Assembly: GCA_963556495.2 (NCBI GenBank)
Contig: OY747716.1
Location: 16,256,540-16,320,539, forward strand
Origin: Valencia hispanica
Taxonomy: Eukaryota > Chordata > Actinopteri > Cyprinodontiformes > Valenciidae
DNA length: 64,000 bases
Reading direction: 5' to 3'
This document shows, in pieces, positions 10,931-23,249 of the stretch. The notes below the pieces were generated by a model, which saw only the letters and a list, made by a program, of their open reading frames with translations, was not told the DNA's origin and did no database searches. Within the stretch, counting starts at the first letter, position 1; every line of letters starts with the position of its first letter. Made by a program: the position numbers and the translations under genes.

Positions 10931-13900
10931 TCTTTTCAACTCATCAGGGTTTTGTGGCTGTAGTTGAGGTATTATTTGAGCTTTTGTGATGTTAATCAGC
11001 TGCTGCCAGTTGTAAACCACCTTGTTGCCATGGTTATGCATCATAACAAATGTCCAGAAATAAAAAGTATCAGCAGAAATCCCTCCAGCTGCACAGCATT
11101 CAAAACCAGAGAGAACAGCTGTCCACAAAAACAATGTTTCTACCAGAAACGGAAGAACAAAAGTTCCAAAAAGAAAAAAATATGAACCAAAGCAACAGAG
11201 CCACTCCAACATGCTGCCACCTTGAGCGGCGCAATTCTCCCTTCACAGAACAACTGTATTCATACAGAGCATTATTAAACACAGATGGATTCTTTATATC
11301 GGTTAGGAGATTTGGTTGACCTGGATTTTAGGTAAAATCATAAAGGCTATGTTTTTTTAAATGTCAAAAACTATGTATTTCCCACTTCAAAGCAATGCAC
11401 TACTTTCTATTGCTCTATCACTTATGAGTTATTGTCAAGCAGTAAATCAGTATAATCTTTTGTGAAATAAAATCTGTTTTCAATGTCTGGGTTAGGCTAG
11501 GTTTGGCAGTAAGTCATTTGTGGCAATCATCCTGGATTTCTAAGAGGAAATATAGTTTGTTGTTGATAAAACAAGACATTGTAGGGTCATGACTAGAAGA
11601 GATTTACTGCATTTTAAATGATTTAAAGGTCAAACTGATCTTGCAAAGTGATCCACATCATCTGGTTTCTCGCTTTTGGATAAGAATGATTACACAGCAA
11701 CACCGAAAGCAATTGAACGAGATGACAGGTTGTAGTTTGTGCAAACTGCTTGAAAAGTTCCCACAAACTTAAGATCTGTGGCACAGTTCCAGTTTGAGTT
11801 TAAGTTAGCGAAGCATCTCTGAAACAATGTGCGCCTCCCTCCCTGCCGGCTCCTTCCTCCACTCCTTGTGGACGTTGCGTCGCCCCACTCCCTGCCTCTG
11901 TCCTTCTCCACATCCTGCTAATTAACCATCAGTGCTGAGACGGGGCTTTATTTATGTCGATGCAGGACCACTGTTCTCTGACTGCTGGCTCTGACTGCCT
12001 GTCACATCCTGAAGCCTCACTGAGTCGCTGTGATGACAGACAGTGGCAGGAGAGCTGGCCTCAGACCAGCAGCCTCATCCCACCCCCCCTCCCCCCCTCC
12101 TCTAAAACCACCTCCATCCTGGTACCAGCGTACACCGCTCTGCTCCCAGCATGCATTTAGATGAGCTCCCTGGCAATTTGCTGTTGTGCTACTTGTCTCC
12201 GTGGCTGACACTGTTTGTGTTTCCCCCTTATCTATCCGCTGCTAATGAGCTTCTTAGGTGCTGTCACAGCAGACTGGAGATGCTCAAGCTTCTAATGGAA
12301 AAGTCAGGAAGATGCAGCCTGAGGAGCAGCGGCAGTTGCGCACAGGTCTGAGAGTCAGTAAAGCTCAGGTTAATTACATGAATGAATGTAACCAAGTGTT
12401 TTTGGTTTTCATTCCATTACAGATACTAAATTAATACGTTTCTCTGGACTCATCTGTGTTTGCATAAAATAAATAAATAAATGTCAGACAGGAGTGTGTG
12501 TAGCTGCAGGATACTGCTTGATGCGGCTTCACCAGCTGACATGTTCCTTTTCTCCTGCTGAGCTGGGACCAGCAGAAAGAGATGGTGAGAGATCATTAGT
12601 GTCAGCATCCCCTGACATGACTGTGGGAACAAGCCTGCTTCCATCCTCACCTCCTCATTGTTCCCCTGCAGAGAGTTTTGTTCTACCAGTTTGTCCCATT
12701 TCCACTATCTCGTCATGTTCTCGATGCTACAGAGCCCTGACAACAGTCTAGCTGTGTCTTGTTGCTGCCGGCCCTGTGCCATTTTTATTCCCTGTGCAAT
12801 ATGAGTGAATTACAGGTACCAACAGACTCTTTAAGATTGAATTATTGGAAACTGAATATGATTCATTTCTGAATGAGATGGTAACAGGGAAGAATGAAGA
12901 CGTATCATACTACAGTTGGATAAGGAACTAAATAAGACAATAGAAGATATAAAACATAAAACAAATGTGTGTTTTCTTCTATACCATAAAGCAAATCCAA
13001 TCCATTAAAAAAAACATATTGTCCAATTTATTAACCGGAAGAAATTGTCTAACTGTTATAATTTCCGCATTTTGTGTAATCATAGGCAAACATTTTGGCA
13101 GCAACACAAATATTGTGTTTTGCTGGTTTAATACTTTCAGCCCTTTTTCTATTTCCATGTTTTTATTGTATATTTAAGAATAGGTCAAACACAGAAGTTT
13201 AACTTGTAAATACATCAAACAATTCACAATGCTGACCCTAGCCTTCCAAACTCACAGGGAAGCCCTTAATCAGGCTAATCGGGAGAAGGGCTGTCGGATG
13301 TTTGGGCCGCAAGGGCCGGTGTACTGTGGCAAGCCGAGTCGTACTGTACTTGTGTACCAAAGGTGCAGCTAGGCAAAAATGAGTTACTAGTAAAATAATT
13401 TCTGAACTAGATTGGCAACGGTTCAAACTAAAATGTTTAACTAGTTCCATGTAGTTGCATACTAGTTGACATACACAACAGTTGATATCAAGGATATGGA
13501 TTTTTTTCCGAAACAGCTTCCCATACTGGGCCCCTCTCTGCCTCCACGTAACACATCAGAGCACTCAGTCAGCTGTGTTTGAAAGTTGAAATAGCAAGGG
13601 TGGCGCGGCGAGAAACAGTGGATAGCTTAAACAAACGCTGCTAAACGTGCAAAAACGGACACTAAAACAAGCTTGTGGTTTGTGACAGCAAACGAGGTTG
13701 ATGAAACACGTTGAACCTTGCCTGCAAACCACCATTAGAGTTAATTATCAAGTCAATGAATTGTGTGACGTTGTGGCAACTAGCATAACGTCATCATTTT
13801 AAGAATAATGTGATGTAACGCCACATAACTGGGAAACTTTGTCTTGTAGCTCCTCAGTGCTACAAGAAAAGCAATCAAGCAATATAAGCCAATAAGTCCA

Positions 13901-14890
13901 GAGTGGCCAGGATAACTTATTGAGTGACTATTTTTAGTATGAATATAATGAATAGCATGTTGTGGAGCTGCTCCATATGAAAAGTGCCCTGCAATGCTAG
14001 CGGATTCAGCACTACAATAATAACGTGAATTAATCAGAGGCTTTGTAAAATTGGGAGATTTGTGCTGACAATTACGACCACTTTTATATGTGATTTAGTT
14101 TCAGAAGCAGAGCCAGGAGTCAGGAGTGATGAAGGGATTTCTCTTCTCAGAATGGAAGGAACAGGAGTGGGAACAAGCAGGTGTTAGTTCCAATATAACC
14201 ACTTTCTATGCCCAAATGACAGAGTGACCTGCTTTTTTTTTTTTAAGTAAGACAATAGATACACAAAGCCCACATTTGAAAGAGAATAGAATTAAAGTAA
14301 TATAAAATAAGCCTGCATGTTTTGCTATTGAAAATATCTTAATTGGTTAAGTCAAATTTGTTTACCATATCAACTGCACTGAAGCTTTACAGAATATTAT
14401 TTTTATTGTGACACAGTGGCAGCAGGTGAGTTTAGGGAAACTGGAGGAAGTGTAAAAGGGAGAGGAGAGTCTATCCAGGGACTGACTGCAGAGGCAGCAG
14501 AAGGAAAATACAGATTCTGATATTGTTAATGGATGTGTTGTGAAGAATAATGTAGATGTGAAATAAATCTACATTGTGAAGCAGTTAACCTTTATTTGCA
14601 CTGAATTGGAAATTTTAGAAAACTACTCTGAATTACAAGGCTTTACAGAACCGTGTGCTGGGTTATAATTACATGATTTTAAAAATAGGTTGTGATATAA
14701 AGTGGGCCGGTCTGAAGCATGAAACCCCAAGGCTGAAAATGAGTCCCACCCCGGCCCTACCCGTAATACTACTAAATTTTATGAAACACTGGCTTGGGTT
14801 CAACTGTTTTGGCTAAGAGTTTCTCAGATTTTTCATTATGTATTAGTTTTTATTGTAAGGTTCCATAAATACTTCAATATTATTGAAATA
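10931..14890. other. Long mostly unique stretch with possible old repeat relics
   Basis: No gene is recognised. C-rich runs occur at about 12080-12100. The block at 11820-12350 is GC-richer and unique. A segment at about 14695-14762 (GTGGGCCGGTCTGAAGCATG and following bases) resembles a dispersed teleost repeat, and 13500-14400 may be decayed transposon DNA, but I cannot assign a family. The frame at 12965-13177 has no recognisable domain. Confidence 0.4.
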
Positions 14891-15881
14891 CAGTTGAAAC
14901 CAGAAGTTTATATGCAGTGCAGTGGGTATGTCTTTTTTCCCCTCACTGTCTGAAGTGAAATAAGTCCAAACTTCTCTTGTTTTGGGTTAGTTAGAATTAC
15001 CAAAAGGATTTCTGCAATAATGAGAGAAACAATATGTAAGAGATTTTTTTATTAATATCTTCAAAAATCAGACGTTTACATACAAAATGATTACTGTCTC
15101 TTCATGCAATGAGGACAAAGACCTGTTCTGTGGTCGGATGAAACTAGTGGAACTGTTTGGTCATAATGACCATTATTACATTTGGAGCAAAAAGGTGGAC
15201 ACTTGTAAACTTGGGAACACCAATCCAACAGGGAAGTATGGGGGTGGCAGCATCATGTTGTGGAGCTGTTTTGCTGCAGGAGGAAGAATAAAATACATGA
15301 TGTAAGGGAAGAACATGGTAGGGAAATATTGAAGCAAAGTTTTAAGACATAAGACAGGAAGTTAAAGTTCAGGCGCCGATGGGACTTCCAAATGGACTAT
15401 GACCCTAAGCATACACTCAAGCTGGCTTAAGGACAACAAAGTCAAGGTTTTGGCATGGTCATCACAAAGCCATGATCTTAATCCTAGAGAGAATTTGTGG
15501 GCAGATTTGAAAAGGTGTGTATGAGTGCAAGCGACCAGTACAATTTGAATCCGTTACATCAGTTCTGTCAGGAGGAATGGACCAGATCTCCAGCAAGCTA
15601 CTGTAGAAGCTTGTGGAAGAGGAACCAACACATTTGACCAAAGTCCTACAGTTCAAAGGCAATGCTCCCAAATTCTTACGAAATGAATATAAACTTCTGA
15701 TTTTTAAAGATGTTAATAAATAACTCTGACATGTTATCTCTCTCAATATTGTGGCATTCAGCAAATAGAAATAATTGGAATTCTAACAGACCTAGACCAA
15801 GAGAAAATTGTTCTGATATAACGTCAGACGGTGAGAAAATTCGGTGAATATTCAGTGTCTGTAAACTTCTGCTTTCAATTG
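14891..15881 (+). mobile_element. Tc1-like transposon, internally deleted, ends intact
   Basis: Both ends are present: CAGTTGAAACCAGAAGTTTA after TA (14889-14890), and the inverse CTTCTGCTTTCAATTG before TA (15882-15883). Transposase fragments read on the plus strand. From about 15087 there is ELFGHNDHYYIWSKK and GGGSIMLWSCFAAGG around the first catalytic Asp region. [11 protein letters not shown] near 15400 holds the second Asp, and [14 protein letters not shown] near 15480-15515 holds the catalytic Glu. The N-terminal DNA-binding half is missing, and stops and frameshifts separate the pieces. At 991 bases it is well short of the roughly 1.6 kb of a full element, so it is inactive. Confidence 0.9.
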
Positions 15882-17570
15882 TATTTTTGCAGAGGATTCA
15901 AGCGTTCCACATTTAGTGACACACCTGGTCATTGAATTGCACTCAGTTAATACAGTACTAATTTTGGACCTTTTTACAGAGCTTTACTTATATCTCCAGT
16001 GTTTACTCTGACCCGGACCACCATCCGTACATGTGGCAATCATGATTTATGCAGGAACATAGTCAGTGATGCACTTTTTCTACCTCGGTTTCCTGTCCAA
16101 ACAATCATTGGCTGAATAAACGTCATCATGCACAATACAAAAGTTTGAAAGGTTCTTGGAATACTGTTCACGTAAACCACTGGAAAACTTTTGAGATTGG
16201 AGGGGCTTTACCACAGGAGAAGCTTTTGTCTCAGCCTCTTTAGCTGTTAGCTTTAGCCTTTCAGAACAAACTAATCTGGATTTTTAAATAATAATCTAAA
16301 TAAGGAGACCAAGAAAGTTATGCTCTGCAGGTATAATGAAACTGCCTATTACCTTTTATCTCAACGTCACTTAAAACATTTAAAACTACCTTCTTTATGA
16401 ACTGAAAGTTTAGTGACCTTTGGTCAAAATATAAAAGTTGTAATCTTTCATCTACTGTACAACAACTTTACCTTGGAAAATAGACAGAGCATCACCTGGA
16501 ACGTTGGAAGAAGTTGCTTTACTGAGCAAACTCCGCACCGGTTCCAACATGATTGTCTAGCACACTCCTGAGGAGGAGTATGGGGCTTTCTGGACACTCT
16601 TGGACATCATGAGGCCTTCTGTACTATAACCAAAGCTCACATCTTGATGATGTTCTTGATCATCTCTCTGTTGCTTTATTCTCGGCAGCATTTTTCAATT
16701 GATGCGATGCCATTTCATGACAAAGAGATGAAGGCTGCACACATTTCTTAAGAGGCAACCTTTGCCAACACGAAAATATTTCAAGCACTGTCCCTCCTCC
16801 ATAGAAATCCGGTAGGTGTTTAGATTGATTTCAGACATGATGGCACTGAAATAAAATTAGTGATCATTTAATGTCAAAGCTAAAATATGGTGAAATGCTT
16901 TTTATATTTTTTTAATGCACATAAAACCTAAGAAACTGACCCAGCTTGTTAGTAGTTGATACATATGCATTTATTTCATCTGCTCAGAAATCTCACAAGG
17001 TCACTGCCAGTTAATGCTACAGATTTACCTGTGAGGTTTTTAACATTGGAGCATTTATCAAATCTAATGGTTATTGTCTATATATTTAATGGGACAAACC
17101 AAAAATAAACATTTGGTGGTAATACAGAGCAACTAATTTCCCAAACCACCACAAAACGATTTAGCCATTTTTGCACATTGTTAGAGTTCTTTGTGCCCTG
17201 CGCCAGCCAAGCTGTTCAACAATACTCTGTACCCCACTGGTATTGATGTTCATCCCCATAATACATTACAATACATTACCGACTGATTACCATCTTTTTT
17301 CTATATTTTCTATTATAGCTTTCAAAAAATCCAACTTTCTGATCAATGTTAGGTCTTCATTGCTTTCCCTTCTTCTGTCAATGAGGAAAATCTGGTAGCA
17401 CTTTGGAAAATGCTTCCCTGCTGAGTTCTCAACAGTTGAAGCACATAGATTATTTAGATTATTAAATTAAGAATATGTATTACTTGTGCAACAGATTGCC
17501 GTTCTATGCATCATTCCTTTACCCCAATGACTTCCCGCTTTCATGACTACTGGTGCTTTTACAGAAACAG
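15882..17570. other. Unique non-coding stretch
   Basis: No repeat family or gene is recognised. The frame at 17171-17398 has no recognisable domain. Confidence 0.5.
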
Positions 17571-17745
17571 TTTTAATTCAGTTGATTTATATAGCGCCAC
17601 TTCACAACAAATGTCTTCTCATGGCACTTTACAAAAAAGTCCTTTCAATACAAACATTCCAATCAGTTTAAAGTTTTAGCTAGTTTTCTATTTAAGGAAT
17701 CCCAGCAGATTGCATCGAGTCATGACACGACACAACACCCCATCT
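17571..17745 (-). mobile_element. LINE-type 3' end remnant
   Basis: The segment contains TTGATTTATATAGCGCC followed by CTTCACAACAAATGTCTTCTC and GGCACTTTACAAA. This arrangement is the reverse complement of the 3' UTR of a widespread teleost LINE, similar in layout to the ends at 23605-24005 and 39686. Only the 3' part is present. The clade is uncertain. Confidence 0.5.
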
Positions 17746-18314
17746 CTATTCTTTAAAACAAGAGCAGAAAATATGCCACTCGAGTAAGACTCCATGAATA
17801 GCTTGCATTAATTTTTTGGGACGAAAACCTAAGTTTATCTTGCCAGCACACACAGTGAGCAGGAAAGGGAGGTAAAAAAAAAATGCTGGAGAACTAGTGT
17901 TGGAGAACTACTGGGATGTCATTCAAAAGCAGGATGCTTTCGTTGTGTTGTGAGACCGTGTAAATGGTAAACAGTGTGAAATATTTCTGAAATGGAAAAA
18001 TAATGTTGTGTGTGTTACCAAAGCTTGATTAAACCTTATGAGAATATGCTGAAACAGCATGATTAAACAAGACCTGCCTCAATGACCATTACACGGAATC
18101 CAGCTCAAATGGTTTGATTTGATTCTAAAATTTACTGATAAGAAACAGAAAGTTGAAATTCTGTTTGAAACAGATCATAACTGATTAATTTATTAGGGCT
18201 GTTCTTCATTGGAATAGTGAATGGCACCCTTGTTAAAAGGCCAGGATTTGGTCAGGTAAAAATTGAACCCCTTTTATCAGACAAATACAAATCTGTTCCT
18301 TAAGTTGATACTAT

Positions 18315-18581
18315 TGTGAGGACTGTCTCTAGATGAAGGAAGGACCCAGGCGCAGACGTGGTTCAAAGTTGCAAAGAGGAGATTTATTGCAGGAACGACG
18401 AGCAGGAGGGAGAACGGCAGGATGAGACAACAGGAGAAGAAATTAATGATCCGAAGGGGGAGTGAGCGAACAAGATGGGATTAAAAAAGAGGAGCGAATG
18501 AGGATCAGGTGAGACAGATTAGAGCCACACGTGAAGACAACCAGACAAGGACAGCAGGGCGGAGTGATGATGGTTCTGACA
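18315..18581 (-). mobile_element. Solo LTR with perfect 5-bp target duplication
   Basis: The block runs from TGTGAGGACTG to GGTTCTGACA, so it has the TG...CA ends of a retrotransposon LTR. It is flanked on both sides by ACTAT (18310-18314 and 18582-18586), a perfect 5-bp duplication. Read on the minus strand it starts TGTCAGAACC, is pyrimidine-rich, has a polyadenylation signal (CAATAAATC, about 18380) and ends in a GCGCCTGGGTCC-type segment typical of Gypsy-class teleost LTRs. No internal retroviral-type genes flank it, so it is a solo LTR left by recombination. Confidence 0.85.
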
Positions 18582-19897
18582 ACTATGTTAAAGTGCCTTT
18601 TGATTCGAGTCCAACCACTTGGCAATATTTATCCACCAAACATTTCAGATTGTGATGAAATTTCCTGTCCACAGATCGCTTTAAATGACCCAAAACTTTC
18701 ATTTATTTTTTTCCCCATGAAGCTATTTTTTGTTCCCTGGATATTGACTATGACTCATTGGGGTGCTGGAAGATAAACTCCCTTGTCATCTTCTGTTTTC
18801 TGGCAAAAAACGGACGATTTTGACTGGAATCTGGATATGCTTACCGTATCACGCACCTTTGTTAAGTTGGCAAGCATTGACCAAATGTTAAAAGTGATCC
18901 AAAAGGGGAATACAAATGTTTTAGTTTGCTCTTTTTTTTACTTTTCCTTCCATTATATTTGTTGGTTTTTCAGTTAAATTGTACAGGATACAGTTAAATC
19001 CATAATTATTCATACCCCTAGCAGATTCAGTGCTAAAGTGACTTTTAATTTTACCATCACTTTTCCTCCGATTGGAAGTCATATTAATGTCTTGGAGCTC
19101 TTCAGCCAGCTGTGTATCTTCCACATCTACACACTGATGCAGATTCACACTGAGAAGGTTTCAAACAGCGCGATATGAAAAATAAAGTGATACACTTCCT
19201 TCAGCTAATTGCCTCTCTGGGTGGGTAAAATGTTGATAATCTGCTCATTAGAGATAATACTGTATCTGTCTGACATCAGAAATGGAGAGCACATAAGAGG
19301 GAAAAACAAAGCGACTTGAAGATTTAAATAGAAATTAATTAGTTGGGTACAGATCCGGACACACTATCTGGACACTGATGAAGACTTTCACAGAGAGTAC
19401 TTGTGCTTGTGTGCTTAACAAATGGAAATCAAAGCTCTCTCTGAGCTCAGCGCAATCCGGCCCAGATTCATATTAAACACAGTGACCTCAAAAACTACAG
19501 AGACTGCTTTAAATGTCCAACAAAAGCCATGAAACTTACATAAACATTATCAGCAGGCTAATAGGAGCCACTTGGAAAATGGTGTAAAGAAGCTCTCGCA
19601 CACAAGGTGTACGAGCTCTGAAACTCTACATCTCTTAACACGGGAAATAACTCTTCACACAGTCCCACAGGAAAAAGCCTCACACACATGACCAAGGTTG
19701 ATGCTTCAAGGTTTATTCGCTCTCTCTCAAGTGGGGTTCAATCATTTGTTAGGCTACAGCATGGCAAAGAAGCAACAATTGCCTAAAAGCAGCATTAAGA
19801 GGGCTTTACATAGCAGTGCTTCAACACAGGAATAACTATAGTTAAAGCTTTAAACCCTGCCGTTTGACAAAGCTTAAAACTTATGACTCAAAAGATC
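18582..19897. other. Unique non-coding stretch
   Basis: No repeat family or gene is recognised. Frames at 18531-18776 and 18783-18977 have no domains, and the first overlaps the solo LTR. Confidence 0.5.
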
Positions 19898-19901
19898 TTA
19901 A

Positions 19902-20797
19902 AGGAGGGGTGGCATGTAAAATCCACTTTTTAAAGCTTTTCATCACATTGTTATGCCATTCCCTCCTTAAAAACATGCCTTAAGTGTTTCTTAGGTGAAT
20001 TTATGAATGTTTGAGTAATATCTATAAACTCTCGCGGCCGCCATGTTGAGCACTGAACGCCAGGGTCCTCCTAGGAACGCCCTAACCTCCCAGCAACGCC
20101 CCTAAATTTTGATTACCGCCCACGTCTCTCCACAGTCCTCCCTCCCCCGCTCCCAGAGCACTAAAGCAGAGCGTTGTCAGCAGCAATCAGGTATATAGGC
20201 CTATATATTCATATACATACTACATATATTAGTAAAAAAATTTTTTTAAAATGTAGACTGATTTTATTACAAAAACGGAATTGCATTCGGATGGCTTCAT
20301 GTTTGCAAGGAGTTTTGTTACTACAGATATTCGATTTTTCTTGTGAATGAAACATAAATATTTTACCAAGCAGACACGTGTTGAATGAGCCGCTGAACGC
20401 CCGCGGTTCATCCAGTATTTCACTTTCAGAGTCAGAGAAGGGATCAAATGCATATGCTTGTACCATGTCCCGCGAGGCCATTGTAAACCGAAAGATATGC
20501 CTGTCTTCCAAAAGTCCGGCACACCGATGCTACAGTACTGTAATGCTTCGTCCCCATGCGACTGGAGAATGTTGTGATGACGTCGACGGCAGCGTGTTGA
20601 AGGGGCCATGTCCGAGGCTCTTAAAGAGACATGCAGCTAATTTCAAGGCGTTCAGTGCGGACATGCTGTGAGTGCAAGATTTCAAATAGGTAGTATAAAT
20701 CATTTATTGAACTTACAGATCTATTTCAGGTAAAATTATTGATGTACTGGACCTCAGAATTGCTCTTTCTGCATAAGAAGAACGTGCCACCCCTCCT
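19902..20797. mobile_element. Complete TTAA-target non-autonomous DNA transposon
   Basis: The element starts AGGAGGGGTGGCATG and ends CGTGCCACCCCTCCT, a 15-bp inverted repeat with one mismatch. It is flanked by TTAA on each side (19898-19901 and 20798-20801). TTAA duplication is the signature of piggyBac and Kolobok superfamilies. The interior has GC-rich CpG-containing islands and overlapping open frames of 97-126 codons. One minus-strand frame contains MASRDMVQAYAFDPFSDSESE, an acidic peptide that might be a decayed host or transposon protein. No DDE transposase is recognisable. At 896 bp it is probably non-autonomous. Confidence 0.8.
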
Positions 20798-20929
20798 TTA
20801 AACAATTGAACTAAACAATTGAATTAAACAATTCAGATTATTAAACTAACTTTAAAATCAGACCCAGATAATCTAAACCAACTTGGACCCTATGTGAAAA
20901 TGTGCTTACCACCTGCTACTAATGTGTGC

Positions 20930-21749
20930 TTGTGTCACCTTTGGTGACAACAACTGCTGTCAAAATAATTGGCTCTGAGTTTTCCATTACTGCGGAGCAC
21001 GTTTTGGCCAATCTTCTTTGCAGAATTGTTCTAATGCAGTCGCATCGGAGGGTTTTCATCCGTGAACGACCTTTTTGGACTGAATTTTTGCTGCAACTCC
21101 TGCTAAAAGTATTTTATTCCTCTAGAGAAAAGCATATTTATATCAATTGCAGAAAGTTGTCATGGTCCTGAAGTTGAAAAACAGCTCCAGACCATAATTC
21201 CACCGCCACCCTGTTTGACTATAATTATAATGTTCTAACTCATCAGTCCATAAAATAGATTCCCCAAACACTTCAGAATCATAAGTTAGTTTTTTCTGGC
21301 CTTTAATGTTATTATGTTATTGGCCATCCCGGTTTTCTTGAAACTCTACTAATGAGGACATATTTCCCAGTCTGTTTGTAATTGTTGAATCATGAACACC
21401 AACCTTAAGGCATGTGAAGCCTGCAGTGCTTCAGATGTTGCTCTGGATTCTTTTGTGAGCCTCTACATGAGTTGTTGATGTGCTTTTGTAGTAATTGCGA
21501 TAGGAAGGTTGTTACATGGTTTCTGCACTTGTGGATAACGGCTGTGCTTCCCTGGAGTCCCAAAGCCTTAGATGGGTGTTTACAACCCTTTTGGATAGCT
21601 ATCAAATAATTGGAATCATAACTTAAAAACTGTTTTATGTATATTTAATCAGATTATCTTTGTCTCGTATTAAAATGAAGTTGATCATCTGAGTCATTTG
21701 AGGATGGGGGAAAAAATCTGTGAGGGAGAAAAACTTTATCACAGCACTG
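20930..21749 (-). mobile_element. Tc1/mariner-like relic
   Basis: The sequence follows the order of a known teleost Tc1/mariner element read in reverse. There is an N-terminal-type TGTCACCTTTGGTGACAACA string at the left, TCATGAACACCAACCTTAAG near 21390, and GAGTCCCAAAGCCTTAGATG near 21560. The right end reads CACAGCACTG, close to the family terminus. The transposase, on the minus strand, is too decayed for an open frame and has internal deletions. Confidence 0.65.
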
Positions 21750-23249
21750 TTTTTATGATAAAAACATTTTATTACACCATCTTTTTTGCTGTTGCCCATA
21801 TATGTCATAATACTCTTTTGTTGAAGTATATATATATGTCAATATATGTTCATTGTCGATAAAAAGGTTTTTAAATAGCATTTTTAAATGCAGCGGCTTT
21901 CGCCAAAATGCAACAAAGACATATTTTGTTGACCTTGAGTTGGAATCTATGGACACTTCAAGTATTCTCCACTTGGTGGCGCTGTCTGCAAAATAAAGCC
22001 AGAGGAAGCAGCGGTAGGACATACTTGTAGATTAGTTTGTGTGTGCAGTTTAAGTCAAATGAGCATGTTTCCTCTATGTGTTCCTGCCACAAAGCTTCCA
22101 ATACTTTAACATTTCATGTATTATAAACTATACATTTAATTTGTAATGTATGAAATGTGTTGTGATGGGATGTATTTTAGAGTGCTAATGTTTGCACAGA
22201 ATGATTCATTTGCTGATACCTGTTTGTTTGTCAGACTGGACTGGTAATTGGCCAGTGTCATTCACATTAGCATGCCAGAACTCCTGAAGGTTCCAGTTTG
22301 GTCTCGGCAGCAGACAGGCAGCTCTGGAACAGAGTGGGGGGCCAACATGCTGCTCGGAGCCCTCGGCTTTGAACTCTTTACGAGAGGAAACAGCCCACTT
22401 ACAAAAACGGAGGTTTACGCTGAGCCAGATCTGTATTTCAGCTTAATGCAACACTACACTGGTTGGATGAATCGTACTTGTCCATAATGAACAACTTTTT
22501 CTTTCTCTTTTTATACAACAAAGGCAAGAAAAATGTCACACCTGTCTCCAGGTTTTTATTCCACCATTAGGCTGCTTTCAGGGAGACAAGATAAAAAGTA
22601 GAACACACACACACACACACACAAAGACAGAAGAAAATGTCTGTCCAGTTGTTGTTTAGCTCATGACATTTGTTTGAATCAGATTGCTGGGGGACATTTA
22701 CATAGTGCAGGAAATTGCAAGGAAATGTCAGAAAGAATGAGCGGGTTCTGATAGGACACTGAGAAATGCTGCTTTTTTGTACTCTGGCATTTTGAGGCTT
22801 GAAAGTCAAACCGATTTCATTGATCTGTCTTCATGCTGGATGTTTCCCCTTCCGCTCATGCTTGCAGCAGAGATTCCGGTTGTTGCGTCAAACAAATGGG
22901 GTATTTTGTAATGGCAGAAAGGTTGGGAGGGGGGTCTGTATGAGCAGCTGGCACATTTTAAAGGGCCCAGAAAATAGGCATGAACACACTGGTGAATGAC
23001 TTCAAATGAGTAATGTGTTTATTGTAATGAAATCTCAAAAGCTTCCTTTGAAGTAATAAGGCATTTTCACCATTAGGGGGCACTAGATTGTAAAATAAAA
23101 AATACAAATAAAAGCTCAAAGTGGAAAAGTAATGTTCCTTGCTGATCTGTGTGACTACAACATGATCAGATAAATGCAGGAAAGTGAAACGAAAACTACT
23201 TGTCTCTGTTTCTGGTTCATGTTTTCCTGATCTCAGCATGCCCTCCTCA
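21750..23249. other. Mostly unique stretch with a CA repeat
   Basis: No gene is seen. The frames at 21753-22022 (minus), 22248-22487 and 22567-22809 (minus) have no recognisable domain. Confidence 0.5.
22603..22623. repeat. (AC)n microsatellite
   Basis: About ten uninterrupted AC units. Confidence 0.95.

Noticed and set aside
10787..11212. 141-codon minus-strand frame
   Set aside because: Its C-terminal part overlaps a LINE ORF2 end in the wrong frame and the rest has no domain.
20229..20609. 126-codon minus-strand frame as a host gene
   Set aside because: It lies fully within a TTAA-flanked transposon and overlaps other frames of similar length on both strands.
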